Shown piece by piece: positions 23,001-34,430 of a stretch of DNA of 64,000 nt. The translations under genes and the position numbers were made by a program. Within the stretch, counting starts at the first letter, position 1. Each line of letters starts with the position of its first letter. The notes beneath the pieces are model-generated. The model did no database searches and was not told the DNA's origin. It worked only from the letters and a program-made list of their open reading frames with translations. The stretch lies in the NCBI RefSeq assembly GCF_030704205.1, contig NZ_CP131913.1, positions 930,001 to 994,000 on the forward strand. Direction: 5' to 3'. Origin of the DNA: Halomonas alkalicola (lineage in GTDB: Bacteria; Pseudomonadota; Gammaproteobacteria; Pseudomonadales; Halomonadaceae).

Positions 23001-23909
23001 CAGCTCGATGGCGTGGCGTTCGCCGTTGCCATCGGCGTGGCTCACCGCCAAGCGGGCAATGCCCAGGTCCAGCCGCGCATCGGCCAGCTCCCCGCGGTGC
23101 CAGCGGCCCCACAGCCGCGCCCGGCCGCTGGACTCGTCGAGGCGCAGCGGCTCGTTGCGGCCCAGCACCTCCACCAGGCTGATCAGGCTGTCGAGCCGCA
23201 TGTCAGCCTGCAGGGCGGCGCTGAAGTCGCGAAAGCCCGAGGGGCCGGGCAGCACCTCCAGGGCGGCCTGCATGGCGGCCTCGGGGTCCCCCTCGAGACG
23301 CACCTCGCCCTCGAGGTGAGCGCGTCGGTCATCGCCGGTCATCAGCAGCCGCGGCGCCTCGAGCACCACGCGCCGTTCGCGTCCATGCAGCACCAGGCGC
23401 AGGTCCTCGACCCAGGCGCGCTGGCGCAGCAGCACCCCGACCCAGAAGTCGAGGCGCTCCAGGTCGAGCTCGCCGCGGGGCTGGAGTTCGGGGGGCAGTT
23501 CGGCGGGGTCGGGCCAGTGCCAGCCGCCCTCGGGGGTCTGATAGAGGTGCAGGGTCACCCCGGAGAGCCTCGCATCCTCCACCACCGGCACCCCGGCGCG
23601 CAGGGAGGCCAGGCTGTCCAGGCGCAGTCGCCCGCTCTCCACCTCCAGCAGCGGCAGCGCACGCTCGTGGGTGCGGATGCTCAGGGCGTCGAGGGAGAGC
23701 GCCGGGTCGAGGCCGGCGAGGCGGGTGTCCAGCTCGGCGATGCGCACCTCGGCGCCGAAGCGCGCCGAGAGTAGCGCCTCGAGATTCGGCGTGAGCCCGT
23801 CGGCCAGCGCCAGCGCCAGGCGCAGCGCCAGCAGCAGCAGCGCCAGCGACGCCAGCAGCAGCGCCACCAGCGTCAGGCTCCAGCGCGTCACCAGGCGAAT
23901 CGGAGACAT
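20076..23909 (-). CDS. yhdP: YhdP, AsmA-like inter-membrane lipid transport protein
   Basis: A very large (1277 aa) AsmA-like protein with an N-terminal transmembrane helix (about 12-33) and a long beta-rich periplasmic part ending in the AsmA/DUF3971-type C terminus ([18 protein letters not shown] and [19 protein letters not shown]). YhdP with TamB and YdbH is thought to move phospholipids to the outer membrane along a hydrophobic groove. It starts four bases after the rng stop and overlaps tldD. The size fits the family. Confidence 0.95.
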   Translation of the reverse strand: MSPIRLVTRWSLTLVALLLASLALLLLALRLALALADGLTPNLEALLSARFGAEVRIAELDTRLAGLDPALSLDALSIRTHERALPLLEVESGRLRLDSLASLRAGVPVVEDARLSGVTLHLYQTPEGGWHWPDPAELPPELQPRGELDLERLDFWVGVLLRQRAWVEDLRLVLHGRERRVVLEAPRLLMTGDDRRAHLEGEVRLEGDPEAAMQAALEVLPGPSGFRDFSAALQADMRLDSLISLVEVLGRNEPLRLDESSGRARLWGRWHRGELADARLDLGIARLAVSHADGNGERHAIELTEVEGRGQWLRRDGGWEAWFEGDAVSPEAAEPDDLEAPWGPALPHRWQLAGDGDGWWLDTSGFDLGSLAAWRHRVPLPEALARVVDTLDPRGQVNGFRLGHREGQWLARAALSGVEVSPWEQAPGGGPLDMWVEARDLTGRVRFAGGPGASLHFPALFQGPMALEHAAGEVLWTYDGPRSLVSGRELRVGWNGAEVEGGFGLAVGGGQRGGFGLSLGFREVDAVETPLSEWLPVGILGEELRTWLDGVAGRVPEGSLRLHVPLAGGAERIDPSFGLELAIEQGRLAFDPAWPPLTDVEGRLSLQDTTLEASLERAESLGVAARNGRVRLIDERLEVEGELAASAQALRRYLLAMPVEGIEAVDDWQAEGEAEGRLRLALPLGQPDEPSGLELDIETEVTFPRLEFRPLELTFSDLSGPLSWRQRGEEGGLEGRIEGRLLGGPVRADVDTLGGGLGLSGSAEAAALARWGGLADSADLASGRFAWQGRLAIGENRVHLGLDSGLEGLGISLPAPLGKSAAERRPRRLDMDLTEGRLEGRLGDEISLRWRALPGDGPGQGQVWVGRAPTAGWPEGEGWRVDAYQPRLAPARWAEALGGLGGLAGGGGATALRELRLATDCLESDGRCIGSLAAEGRPQAGGGWRVALEGSLLAGQFDYRPNLPQPLDISLMRLSLDGLTPEPEAMGSLFDEIATPPEPAPFPDWVGELPDGRLRIADIERGGQRLGPFTARWQATPERLTVAPLGLTLGQISARGELVWEAAGAADTLTRARLDLDGRDLGTAMERLGQDAVIRSGETRVQSQLAWPGAPWQFALERSRGSVEVELRDGRFVNVASTSARLVGLLNVDNLVRRLRLDFSDVTGQGTAFDRVSGAATLYGGILETRGPVTVDGPATRFTLEGRVDLARRELDQRLGVTVPISRNLPLAAVLAGAPVVGGALFIADRLFGDALDRVTRIHYRVRGPWTAPQISVESAE

Positions 23910-23913
23910 GGGC

Positions 23914-25377
23914 TCACATCAGCACGATGTCGTACTGCTCCTGGGAGTAGTGGGTCTCCACCTGGAAGCGGATCGGCTTGCCGATGAACTCCTCCAGGTC
24001 GGCCACCGCCGCGGACTCCTCGTCGAGCAGGCGGTCCACCACGGCCTGGGCCGCCAGCACCATGTAGGTCTCGGCGCTGTAGGCACGCTCCTCGCGGAGG
24101 ATCTCGCGGAAGATCTCGTAGCAGACCGTTTCCGGGGTCTTGAGGGTGCCGCGCCCCCCACAGGTGGGACAGGCCTCGCAGAGGGTCTGTTCCAGGCTCT
24201 CGCGGGTGCGCTTGCGGGTCAGCTGGACGAGGCCCAGCTCGGTGACGCCGGTGCACTTGGTCTTGGCGTGGTCCCGCTCAAGCGACTTCTCGAGCATGCG
24301 CAGCACCTGTCGCTGGTGCTCCGGGTCCTCCATGTCGATGAAATCGATGATGATGATGCCACCGAGGTTGCGCAGGCGCAGCTGGCGGGCGATGGCGGTG
24401 GCAGCCTCGAGGTTGGTCTTGAAGATGGTCTCCTCGAGGTTGCGGTGCCCCACATAGCCGCCGGTGTTGACGTCGATGGTGGTCATCGCCTCGGTGGGAT
24501 CGATCACCAGGTAGCCGCCGGACTTGAGCTGCACCTTGCGGCCCAGGGCCTTCTGGATCTCGTCCTCGACGCTGAACAGGTCGAAGATCGGCCGCTCGCC
24601 GGCATAGTGCTCGATGCGCTCCACCGCATCGGGCATGAACTCCTCGGCAAACTCGATCAGCTTGACGTGGTTCTCACGGGAGTCGATGCGCACCTTCTCG
24701 ATGTCGTCGCGCATCACGTCGCGCAGGATGCGCATGAACAGCGGCAGGTCGTCGTAGATGACGCTGGGGGCCCCGGCGGTCACCTTGCGCTCGCTCACCT
24801 TGCGCCACAGCCTCAGCAGGAAGTGCATGTCGGTGGCGAGCTCCTCGAGGCCGACACCCTCGGCGGCGGTGCGCACGATGAAGCCGCCGACCACCTCCTG
24901 GCCCTGCTGGGCCTGGGCCTCCTCGATCAGCCCGCGCAGCCGCTCCCGCTCCCGCTCGTCCTCGATGCGCTGGGAAACCCCGTGATGGGGGGCATCCGGC
25001 ATGTAGACCAGGTAGCGCGACGGCACCGACAGGTGGGTGGTGAGCCGGGCCCCCTTGGAGCCGATGGGGTCCTTGGTGACCTGCACCACCAGCGCCTGCC
25101 CCTCGTGGAGCAAGTGGCCGATGGAGAGCTGCTCCTCGGCCGGGGTGCCGGGGGGCATCACCTCATGGGCGTGGATGAAGGCGGCGCGATCCAGGCCGAT
25201 ATCGACGAACGCCGCCTGCATGCCGGGCAGCACCCGGACCACCCTGCCCTTGTAGATATTGCCGACGATACCGCGCCGGCGGCTGCGCTCGATGAAGGCT
25301 TCCTGCAGCACGCCGTTCTCCACCACGGCGACGCGGGTCTCCATCGGCGTCAGATTGATCAGTACTTCGCCGCTCAT
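23914..25377 (-). CDS. rng: Ribonuclease G
   Basis: Endoribonuclease (487 aa) of the RNase E/G family, acting in 16S rRNA 5' maturation and mRNA decay. The N-terminal S1 domain (about 38-120; GNIYKGRVVRVLPGMQAAFVD) precedes the DNase I-like catalytic part with TTIDVNTGGYVG and GGIIIIDFIDM (metal-binding Asp residues). The Zn-link is CPTCGGRG. The long C-terminal scaffold of RNase E is absent, so it is RNase G. A perfect palindrome lies just upstream. Confidence 0.97.
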   Translation of the reverse strand: MSGEVLINLTPMETRVAVVENGVLQEAFIERSRRRGIVGNIYKGRVVRVLPGMQAAFVDIGLDRAAFIHAHEVMPPGTPAEEQLSIGHLLHEGQALVVQVTKDPIGSKGARLTTHLSVPSRYLVYMPDAPHHGVSQRIEDERERERLRGLIEEAQAQQGQEVVGGFIVRTAAEGVGLEELATDMHFLLRLWRKVSERKVTAGAPSVIYDDLPLFMRILRDVMRDDIEKVRIDSRENHVKLIEFAEEFMPDAVERIEHYAGERPIFDLFSVEDEIQKALGRKVQLKSGGYLVIDPTEAMTTIDVNTGGYVGHRNLEETIFKTNLEAATAIARQLRLRNLGGIIIIDFIDMEDPEHQRQVLRMLEKSLERDHAKTKCTGVTELGLVQLTRKRTRESLEQTLCEACPTCGGRGTLKTPETVCYEIFREILREERAYSAETYMVLAAQAVVDRLLDEESAAVADLEEFIGKPIRFQVETHYSQEQYDIVLM

Positions 25378-25411
25378 GCGGAAGTCCTTATCCAGAATGC
25401 TTTGCGTCCAT

Positions 25412-25428
25412 TATGACATAGTGTCATA
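25412..25428. promoter_or_regulatory. Perfect palindrome, candidate operator of rng
   Basis: TATGACATAGTGTCATA has 7-base arms and a 3-base spacer, and lies 35 bases before the rng start in the 80-base maf-rng gap. On the minus strand it overlaps a CATAAT hexamer that could be a -10 box. The placement suits a repressor site. No known regulator is assigned. Confidence 0.5.
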
Positions 25429-25457
25429 CGCCCAAGGCGTTGATGACCGGCAAGGGG

Positions 25458-26075
25458 TCAACCGAAGGTCCTGCCCCACAGCGCCACCCCCTGGCGGCGC
25501 AGCAGCTCGGCGGTCTCGTAAAGCGGCAGCCCCACCACCGCCGAGTGGCTGCCCTCGATGCGCTCGACGAAGATCGCCGCCAGCCCCTGGATGGCATAGC
25601 CGCCGGCCTTATCGGCGGGCTCGCCGGTGGCCCAGTAGGCGGCGATCTCCGCCTCGCCGATCGCGCGCATGGTGACCCGGGTGGCAACACAGGCCTCGAG
25701 CACGCCGGCGGGCCCGCTCACCGCCACCGCGGTGAGCACCTCGTGGGTCCGGCCGGCGAGGCGACGCAGCATGCCGGCGGCATGCTCGGGTCCCTCCGGC
25801 TTGCCGAGGATCTCGCCATCGCAGACCACGGCGGTATCGGAGCCCAGGGTCGGCAGCGTCGTGAGCCGGGCCCCGGCCAGGGCCTTCTCCCGGGCCAGCC
25901 GGGTCACGTAGTCGACCGCCCCCTCGCCGGGGCGCGGAGTCTCGTCGATATCCACCGGCCGCACCGCCACCGACACGCCGATGGAGGCGAGCAGCTCGCG
26001 GCGCCGCGGCGAGGCACTGGCCAGGCAGAGCCCGGGGCGGGCGGTATCGGAGAGGGGCTGACGGGGATCGGACAT
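25458..26075 (-). CDS. maf: Maf-family nucleoside triphosphate pyrophosphatase
   Basis: A house-cleaning pyrophosphatase (205 aa) that hydrolyses non-canonical or modified NTPs. The substrate-binding N terminus [16 protein letters not shown] and the central [18 protein letters not shown] with the catalytic Asp are visible, followed by [29 protein letters not shown] read in two parts of the C-terminal half. It lies between mreD and rng, the order typical for YhdE (dTTP/UTP-specific in E. coli), so that subfamily is likely. Confidence 0.95.
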   Translation of the reverse strand: MSDPRQPLSDTARPGLCLASASPRRRELLASIGVSVAVRPVDIDETPRPGEGAVDYVTRLAREKALAGARLTTLPTLGSDTAVVCDGEILGKPEGPEHAAGMLRRLAGRTHEVLTAVAVSGPAGVLEACVATRVTMRAIGEAEIAAYWATGEPADKAGGYAIQGLAAIFVERIEGSHSAVVGLPLYETAELLRRQGVALWGRTFG

Positions 26076-26088
26076 GCGGGGCTCCGGA

Positions 26089-26583
26089 TCAGTCGCGGGC
26101 CAGGCGCCGGCCCAGGGCCTCGAAGAGGGTGGCGAGCCAGGGCCACAGCACGGCGCCGATCAGCGAGGGCAGCAGGAAGGCCAGATGGATGGAGAAGGGG
26201 CCGAGCAGGGTGCGCAGCCACTGCTCGGCCAGCTGTACGGTGCCCAGCAGCACGAAGATCAGCACCGCCTGCTGGACCAGGGAATAGGCCCGGAAACGCG
26301 GATAGACCAGCGCGCAGAGGAAGGCCAGCAGCGACAGGATCAGGGCGTTCTGCCCGAGGGTGGCCCCCTCGATCAGGTCGAGCAGGATACCGAGCGCAAA
26401 GCCGTGGAAGACGCCCACCCGGCTCGGCGCCTTCATGCACCAGTAGATCAGCATCAGGCCCAGCCAGTCGGGGCGCCAGATCTGCCAGCCGTCCGCCAGC
26501 GGCATCACCTGCAGGCAGAGCGCCAGCAGCAGCGAGAGCCAGATCCACGGCAGGGCCAGGTGGGCGGAAGAGGGAGCGGCCAT
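26089..26583 (-). CDS. mreD: Rod-shape-determining protein MreD
   Basis: An integral inner-membrane protein (164 aa, about five hydrophobic helices) of the elongasome that links MreBC with cell-wall synthesis. The helix-rich sequence with [21 protein letters not shown] is typical. Its ATG overlaps the mreC stop by one base (TGATG), indicating coupling. The reading frame is intact, unlike its upstream neighbours. Confidence 0.94.
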   Translation of the reverse strand: MAAPSSAHLALPWIWLSLLLALCLQVMPLADGWQIWRPDWLGLMLIYWCMKAPSRVGVFHGFALGILLDLIEGATLGQNALILSLLAFLCALVYPRFRAYSLVQQAVLIFVLLGTVQLAEQWLRTLLGPFSIHLAFLLPSLIGAVLWPWLATLFEALGRRLARD

Positions 26584-27452
26584 CAGCGTGCCTCCTGGTC
26601 GGCGTCGAGGCCGATCACCGCCCGGGCGGCCTCCATCGCCTCGGCGGAGAGCTCGAGCTCCCAGACCTCGTCGTCGACCCCCGGGGCGGGCGGCGGAAAG
26701 AGCAGCAGGAAGTGTCTGGAGCGCTGCAGCTGGGCCACCGGCGTGGCGGTGACCCGGGCGAAGGGCTGGCCCGGGTCATGGACCACCTCGGCGACCCGCG
26801 CCACCGGGTAGCCCGGCGGGAAGCGTCCCGCCAGCCCCGAGGTGATCAGCAGGTCGCCCTCGCGGATATCGGCGGTGTCGGGCACGTGCAGCACCGTGAG
26901 CGCCTCGTAGCGGCCGCTGCCCTGGAGGATGAAGCGCAGCCCGTTGCGGTTCACCTGCACCGGCAGCGCATGGCTGGCATCGGCCACCATCAGCACCCGG
27001 CTGGAGTAGGCGGAGACCGCCGTCACCTGCCCCACCAGGCCAGAGGCATCCATCACCGGCTGGCCCACGTAGACGCCGTTGCGCCGCCCCCGATCGATCA
27101 CCATCTGGTGGGCGAAGGGGTCCGGGTCCAGGGAGAGCAGCTCGGCGGTGATGAAGGGCATGTCGTGCCGCTGGGCCGCGGAGAGCAGCTCGCGCAGGCG
27201 CACGTTCTCGGCGGTGAGGCTGGCCATGTGCTGCACGCGGTGGGAGAGGGTCAGGATCTGCTCGCGCAACCGGCGGTTCTCCTCCAGCAGGGCGCGCTGG
27301 TCGGAGAGCGCCAGCGACCCCCAGGTGAGGATACCGCTGGGCAGGCTCACCGCCCACTGGACGGGGGCCACCAGGGTGGAGAGCTGGGCGCGCACCTCCT
27401 CCATGCGCGTGAGGCGGGTATCGGCGAACATCAGCGCCGACGCCACCAGCAC
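26583..27452 (-). CDS. mreC: Rod-shape-determining protein MreC, start codon anomalous
   Basis: Bitopic elongasome protein: short cytoplasmic tail, one membrane helix, coiled coil (about ENRRLREQILTLSHRVQHM) and periplasmic beta domains (RNGVYVGQPVMDASGLVGQV). The coordinates use the first canonical start, GTG 27452, but this cuts the membrane helix. The frame continues upstream with typical MreC residues (KPLFSDGSLPGYRLFLC) back to an ATC codon at 27506-27504, which lies nine bases after AGGGG where an ATG would be expected. A stop lies five codons further up. Either ATC is used, or the base is an error, or the gene is impaired. From ATC the product would be 307 aa, a normal length. Confidence 0.85.
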   Translation of the reverse strand: MLVASALMFADTRLTRMEEVRAQLSTLVAPVQWAVSLPSGILTWGSLALSDQRALLEENRRLREQILTLSHRVQHMASLTAENVRLRELLSAAQRHDMPFITAELLSLDPDPFAHQMVIDRGRRNGVYVGQPVMDASGLVGQVTAVSAYSSRVLMVADASHALPVQVNRNGLRFILQGSGRYEALTVLHVPDTADIREGDLLITSGLAGRFPPGYPVARVAEVVHDPGQPFARVTATPVAQLQRSRHFLLLFPPPAPGVDDEVWELELSAEAMEAARAVIGLDADQEAR

Positions 27453-27535
27453 GCACAGGAAGAGGCGATAGCCGGGCAGCGATCCGTCGGAGAACAGCGG
27501 CTTGATAGGCGTTTTCCCCTAAAGTCAGCCCCGGG

Positions 27536-28590
<1,055 letters not shown>

Positions 28591-28750
28591 CTAGTGCAGT
28601 CCGGGAACCCTGTGCGGACGCAAACGGTATCACCGCGGCCCCTGCGCAGCAAGCGCGGAGCCCGCAAGCCCGGCCTCTCACGGACCTGCCCGCGGGTCGC
28701 GGTATGTGGTACCTTTTGCGGCCTGTTTTCCCTTCGAGGACATCCGAACC

Positions 28751-29038
28751 ATGGCGCTTGAACACGCTGACGTGCTCAGGGCCGCGCACCTCGCCCGGCT
28801 CGGCCTGAGCGACGAGGACGCCGCCCACTACCTGGACGACCTCGGCCGCATCCTGGAGATGGTGGACCAGCTCCAGGCGCTGGACACCGAGGGCGTTGCC
28901 CCCCTGGCCCATCCCCTCGACGCCACCCAGCGGCTGCGCGCCGACGAGGTGACCGAGAGCGACCAGCGCGACCGCTTCCAGCGCTGCGCCCCGGCGGTGG
29001 AACAGGGCCTCTACCTGGTCCCCCGCGTGGTCGAATAA
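28751..29038 (+). CDS. gatC: Asp-tRNA(Asn)/Glu-tRNA(Gln) amidotransferase subunit C
   Basis: Small stabilising subunit (95 aa) of the GatCAB amidotransferase that corrects misacylated Glu-tRNA(Gln) and/or Asp-tRNA(Asn). It starts at ATG 28751 ([20 protein letters not shown]). The family signature [28 protein letters not shown] is visible. It is divergent from mreB and begins gatCAB. The organism probably uses transamidation for at least one of the two tRNAs. Confidence 0.96.
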   Translation: MALEHADVLRAAHLARLGLSDEDAAHYLDDLGRILEMVDQLQALDTEGVAPLAHPLDATQRLRADEVTESDQRDRFQRCAPAVEQGLYLVPRVVE

Positions 29039-29067
29039 GCCTTCCTGCCTGACGGAGCCCCCGGCCC

Positions 29068-30528
29068 ATGCATGACAAGACACTGAGCGAACTGGCCGCC
29101 GCCCTCACGGCCGGCGAGTTCACCAGCCGCGAGCTGACCGAACACCAGCTCGCGCGCATCGCGCGCCTCGACGGCGAGCTTAACAGCTTCATCACCGTGA
29201 CCGCCGAGCAGGCCCTCGCCGCGGCGGATGCCGCCGACGCCGCCCGCGCTCGCGGCGAGGCCGGCCCCCTGACCGGCCTGCCGCTGGCCATCAAGGACCT
29301 GTTCTGCACCGAGGGGGTGCTGACCACCGCCGGCTCGAAGATGCTGGCCAACTTCGTCTCCCCCTACGACGCCACCGTGGTGGAGAAGCTCAAGGCCGCC
29401 GGCACGGTGAGCCTGGGCAAGGTCAACCTGGACGAGTTCGCCATGGGCTCCTCCAACGAGAACAGCGCCTTTGGCCCGGTGAAGAACCCCTGGGATACCA
29501 GCGCCGTGCCCGGCGGCTCCTCCGGCGGCAGCGCTGCCGCGGTGGCCGCGGGCCTGGTGCCCGCCGCCATGGGCACCGACACCGGCGGCTCGATCCGTCA
29601 GCCGGCCGCCTTCTGCGGCATCACAGGCCTGAAGCCCACCTATGGCCGCGTCTCGCGCTGGGGCATCATCGCCTACGCCTCGAGCCTCGATCAGGCCGGC
29701 CCCATGGCGCGCACCGCCGAGGACTGCGCCCTGCTGCTGAACGCCATTGCCGGCCCCGACCCGAAGGACTCCACCAGCGTGGCCCGCGGCGTGCCGGACT
29801 ACACCGAGGAGCTCGGCGCTCCGCTCTCCGGCCTCAAGATCGGGCTGCCGGTCGAGTACTTCGGCGACGGCCTCGACCCCGAGGTGGAGGCCGCGGTGCG
29901 CGAGGCGGTGAGGGTCTATGAGTCGCTGGGCGCCACGGTGCGCGAGGTGAGCCTGCCCCACACCCACTACGCGATCCCGGCCTACTACGTCATCGCGCCG
30001 GCCGAGGCCTCCTCGAACCTGTCGCGCTACGACGGCGTGCGCTTCGGCCACCGCTGCAAGGCCCCGTCCGACCTGATCGACCTCTACAAGCGCTCCCGCG
30101 CCGAGGGCTTCGGCGAGGAGGTGCAGCGGCGCATCCTGATCGGCACCCACACCCTCTCCGAGGGCTTCTTCGACGCCTACTACAAGAAGGCCCAGCAGGT
30201 GCGCCGACTGATCCGCCAGGACTTCCTCGACGCCTTCGAGGAGGTCGACGTCCTGATGGGCCCGGCCTCCCCCACCCCGGCCTTCGACCTGGGCGCCAAG
30301 AAGGACCCGGTCTCCATGTACCTGCAGGACATCTACACCATCGCGGTGAACCTGGCCGGGATCCCCGGCATCAGCGTGCCGGCGGGCTTCGTGGGCAAGC
30401 GCCCCGTGGGCCTGCAGATCCTGGGCACCCACTTCGCCGAGGCGCGGCTGCTCAACGTCGCCCACCGCTTCCAGCAGGCCACCGACTGGCACCTGCGTCG
30501 TCCCGCGCTTGCCGAGGAGACCACCTGA
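29068..30528 (+). CDS. gatA: Asp-tRNA(Asn)/Glu-tRNA(Gln) amidotransferase subunit A
   Basis: Amidase-signature subunit (486 aa) that releases ammonia from glutamine. The Ser-cisSer-Lys triad is visible: Lys76 in LAIKDLFC, and the two serines in [15 protein letters not shown] and [12 protein letters not shown]. Length is normal. It lies 29 bases after gatC and its TGA overlaps the gatB ATG by one base. Confidence 0.98.
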   Translation: MHDKTLSELAAALTAGEFTSRELTEHQLARIARLDGELNSFITVTAEQALAAADAADAARARGEAGPLTGLPLAIKDLFCTEGVLTTAGSKMLANFVSPYDATVVEKLKAAGTVSLGKVNLDEFAMGSSNENSAFGPVKNPWDTSAVPGGSSGGSAAAVAAGLVPAAMGTDTGGSIRQPAAFCGITGLKPTYGRVSRWGIIAYASSLDQAGPMARTAEDCALLLNAIAGPDPKDSTSVARGVPDYTEELGAPLSGLKIGLPVEYFGDGLDPEVEAAVREAVRVYESLGATVREVSLPHTHYAIPAYYVIAPAEASSNLSRYDGVRFGHRCKAPSDLIDLYKRSRAEGFGEEVQRRILIGTHTLSEGFFDAYYKKAQQVRRLIRQDFLDAFEEVDVLMGPASPTPAFDLGAKKDPVSMYLQDIYTIAVNLAGIPGISVPAGFVGKRPVGLQILGTHFAEARLLNVAHRFQQATDWHLRRPALAEETT

Positions 30529-31997
30529 TGCAATGGGAAACCGTGATCGGGCTGGAGGTGCACGTCCAGCTCGCCACCCGCTCGAAGATCTTCTCCGGGG
30601 CCTCCACCGCCTTCGGCGCCGAGCCCAACACCCAGGCCTGCGCCGTGGACCTGGGCCTGCCCGGGGTGCTGCCGGTGCTCAACGAGCAGGCGGTGGCCAT
30701 GGCGGTGCAGTTCGGCCTGGCGATCCACGCCGAGATCCCCGAGGTCTCGGTCTTCGACCGCAAGAACTACTTCTACCCGGACCTGCCCAAGGGCTACCAG
30801 ACCAGCCAGATGTACCACCCCATCGTCGGCGCCGGCGAGGTGGAGATCACCCTGGAAGACGGCAGCAGCAAGCGCATCCGGGTGCACCATGCCCACCTGG
30901 AGGAGGACGCCGGCAAGTCGCTCCACGAATCCTTTTCTGACGGCATGGGCCACGGCATGACCGGCATCGACCTCAACCGCGCCGGGACCCCGCTGCTGGA
31001 GATCGTCTCCGAGCCTGACATGCGCAGCGCCAAGGAGGCCGCCGCCTACCTGAAGGCGATCCACTCCATCGTCACCTACCTGGGGATCTCCGACGGCAAC
31101 ATGGCCGAGGGCTCCATGCGCTGCGACGTCAACGTCTCGGTGCGCCCGGTGGGCCAGGCCGAGTACGGCACCCGCGCCGAGATCAAGAACGTCAACTCCT
31201 TCCGCTTCGTGGAGCGCGCCATCGAGTTCGAGGTGGAGCGCCAGATCGAGCTGCTGGAGGACGGCGGCAAGGTGGTCCAGGAGACCCGCCTCTTCGACCC
31301 CGAGCGCGACGAGACCCGCAGCATGCGCACCAAGGAGGAGGCCAACGACTACCGCTACTTCCCCTGCCCCGACCTGCTGCCGGTGGTGCTCGACCGAGCC
31401 TACCTCGACCACCTGCGCGAGGCGCTGCCGGAGCTGCCCGACGAGAAGCGCACCCGCTTCCAGTCGGCGCTGGGCCTCTCCGCCTATGACGCCGGGGTGC
31501 TCTCCGCCACCCGCGAGATGGCCGAGTTCTTCGAAGAGGTCAAGGACACCTGCGGCGACGCCAAGTCCGCCGCCAACTGGGTGATGGGCGAGCTTGCCGG
31601 CGCGCTCAACCGCGAGGGGCTGCCGATCACCGACAGCCCCGTCTCGGCACGCCAGCTCGGCGAGCTGATTGGCCGAGTGCTGGACGACACCATCAACGGC
31701 AAGGCCGCCAAGCAGGTGTTCCAGGCGCTCTGGAACGGCCAGGGGCAGTCCGCCGATGAGGTGATCGAGGCCAAGGGGCTCAAGCAGGTCACCGACACTG
31801 GCGCCATCGAGGCGATGATCGACCAGGTGATCGGCGAGAGCCCGGCCCAGGTGGCCCAGTACCGCGACGCCGAGCCGGACAAGCGCGGCAAGATGATCGG
31901 CTACTTCGTGGGCCAGGTGATGAAGGCCTCCCGCGGCACCGCCAATCCGCAGCAGGTCAACCAGCTCCTCAAGGAGAAACTGGACGCCCTGTGCTGA
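30528..31997 (+). CDS. gatB: Asp-tRNA(Asn)/Glu-tRNA(Gln) amidotransferase subunit B
   Basis: The tRNA-binding and kinase subunit (489 aa) that phosphorylates the misacylated residue and transfers ammonia. Visible features are [19 protein letters not shown], the metal-site region [16 protein letters not shown], and the C-terminal YqeY-like tail ([13 protein letters not shown]). It is coupled to gatA. A cupin-type regulator follows only 12 bases later on the same strand. Confidence 0.98.
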   Translation: MQWETVIGLEVHVQLATRSKIFSGASTAFGAEPNTQACAVDLGLPGVLPVLNEQAVAMAVQFGLAIHAEIPEVSVFDRKNYFYPDLPKGYQTSQMYHPIVGAGEVEITLEDGSSKRIRVHHAHLEEDAGKSLHESFSDGMGHGMTGIDLNRAGTPLLEIVSEPDMRSAKEAAAYLKAIHSIVTYLGISDGNMAEGSMRCDVNVSVRPVGQAEYGTRAEIKNVNSFRFVERAIEFEVERQIELLEDGGKVVQETRLFDPERDETRSMRTKEEANDYRYFPCPDLLPVVLDRAYLDHLREALPELPDEKRTRFQSALGLSAYDAGVLSATREMAEFFEEVKDTCGDAKSAANWVMGELAGALNREGLPITDSPVSARQLGELIGRVLDDTINGKAAKQVFQALWNGQGQSADEVIEAKGLKQVTDTGAIEAMIDQVIGESPAQVAQYRDAEPDKRGKMIGYFVGQVMKASRGTANPQQVNQLLKEKLDALC

Positions 31998-32009
31998 AGA
32001 GGAGCCACC

Positions 32010-32561
32010 ATGGCCGATGACGTGGGCGAGCGGCTGCGCGCACTGCGCACCCTGCGCGGCATCTCCCAGCGCGAGCTGGCCAAGCGCTGCGGGGTGACCC
32101 ACTCCAGTCTGTCGCTGATCGAGCAGGGCAAGGTGAGCCCCTCGGTCAGCTCCCTGAAGAAAATCCTCGACGCCATCCCGATGAGCGTCGGCGACTTCTT
32201 CACCATGGACCTGGAGAACGGTCGCCGGGTCTTCTACTCGGCCGAGGACCTGGCCGACGTGGGCACCGGCGACGTCATCTACAAGCTGGTGGGGGCCGAT
32301 CGCCGCGATCGCGCCCTCTCCTTCATGGTGGAAACCTACCCGCCGGGGGCCGACACCGGCCGCGAGATGATCGCCCATCTGGGCGAGGAGGCCGGCATGG
32401 TGCTCGAGGGCGAGATCGAGATCACCATCGGCGCCGAGAGCCGGGTGCTCCAGGCGGGCGAGGCCTACTACTTCGAGACCAACGTCCCCCACCGCTTCCG
32501 CAACCCGGGCAGCGAGCCCTGCCGCCTGGTGAGCTGCGCGACCCCCGCCCGGGCCTTCTGA
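32010..32561 (+). CDS. puuR: PuuR-type transcriptional regulator (XRE helix-turn-helix plus cupin)
   Basis: A 183-aa protein with an N-terminal XRE-type helix-turn-helix (about 8-62; SQRELAKRCGVTHSSLSLIEQGK) and a C-terminal cupin domain (about 110-178). This architecture and the linker sequence match PuuR, the putrescine-responsive repressor of puu genes. It lies directly before the polyamine cluster, although on the gatB side and probably partly cotranscribed with gatCAB. The ligand is inferred from the family and context. A GAGGAG ribosome binding site precedes ATG 32010. Confidence 0.85.
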   Translation: MADDVGERLRALRTLRGISQRELAKRCGVTHSSLSLIEQGKVSPSVSSLKKILDAIPMSVGDFFTMDLENGRRVFYSAEDLADVGTGDVIYKLVGADRRDRALSFMVETYPPGADTGREMIAHLGEEAGMVLEGEIEITIGAESRVLQAGEAYYFETNVPHRFRNPGSEPCRLVSCATPARAF

Positions 32562-32583
32562 CAGGCTCGGGCGCTGCGGATTC

Positions 32584-32754
32584 CTACTCCTGCTTCAGCT
32601 TATCGATCTCGGCGCGGATCGCCTCCGCGTCCTCGGTGAGCGAGGCGTTGGCGCGCATGTCGCCGTTGCGGGCGGCATGCATCGCCTGCTCGAGCTTGCG
32701 CTCATATTCCTTCTGCAGCTTCTTCGTCGGGTCGCTCTTGAAGAGTCCGAACAT
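32584..32754 (-). CDS. Small DUF6435-like protein
   Basis: A 56-aa reading frame on the minus strand, starting MFGLFKSDPTKKLQKEY and ending DKLKQE. It is rich in Lys and Glu and is predicted to be an alpha-helical hairpin. The opening MFGLFKSDPTKKL is typical of a family of very short uncharacterised gammaproteobacterial proteins (DUF6435). AGAGGT lies at suitable distance before the ATG. It stands alone between puuR and puuC. Function unknown. Confidence 0.75.
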   Translation of the reverse strand: MFGLFKSDPTKKLQKEYERKLEQAMHAARNGDMRANASLTEDAEAIRAEIDKLKQE

Positions 32755-32855
32755 GGGAGTACCTCTGGCCGGGGAGTATCACCCACAGGCTACTCCCCTC
32801 ACCGGAAAAAAGCGATACAAGGGCTGTACATATAAACTATGTCGCACAGATATGG

Positions 32856-32884
32856 CGAGGCCGGCGCCCATGGCGCCGGCCTCG
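32856..32884. terminator. Hairpin downstream of puuC
   Basis: CGAGGCCGGCGCC and GGCGCCGGCCTCG form a 13-bp perfect stem with a 3-base loop, 25 bases after the puuC stop. No U-run follows on either strand. It probably ends the puuD-aminotransferase-puuC transcript, and perhaps protects the DUF6435 gene from it. Confidence 0.55.
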
Positions 32885-32909
32885 TCGCGTCAGGCTACGG
32901 TGAAAGGGC

Positions 32910-34426
<1,517 letters not shown>

Positions 34427-34430
<4 letters not shown>

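Noticed and set aside
20133..23774. A 1213-codon open frame on the plus strand opposite yhdP
   Set aside because: It is an antisense shadow produced by GC-rich codon bias. The product is low-complexity Gln/His/Ala/Gly/Pro-rich and shows no family motif, while the minus strand encodes a clear AsmA-like protein.
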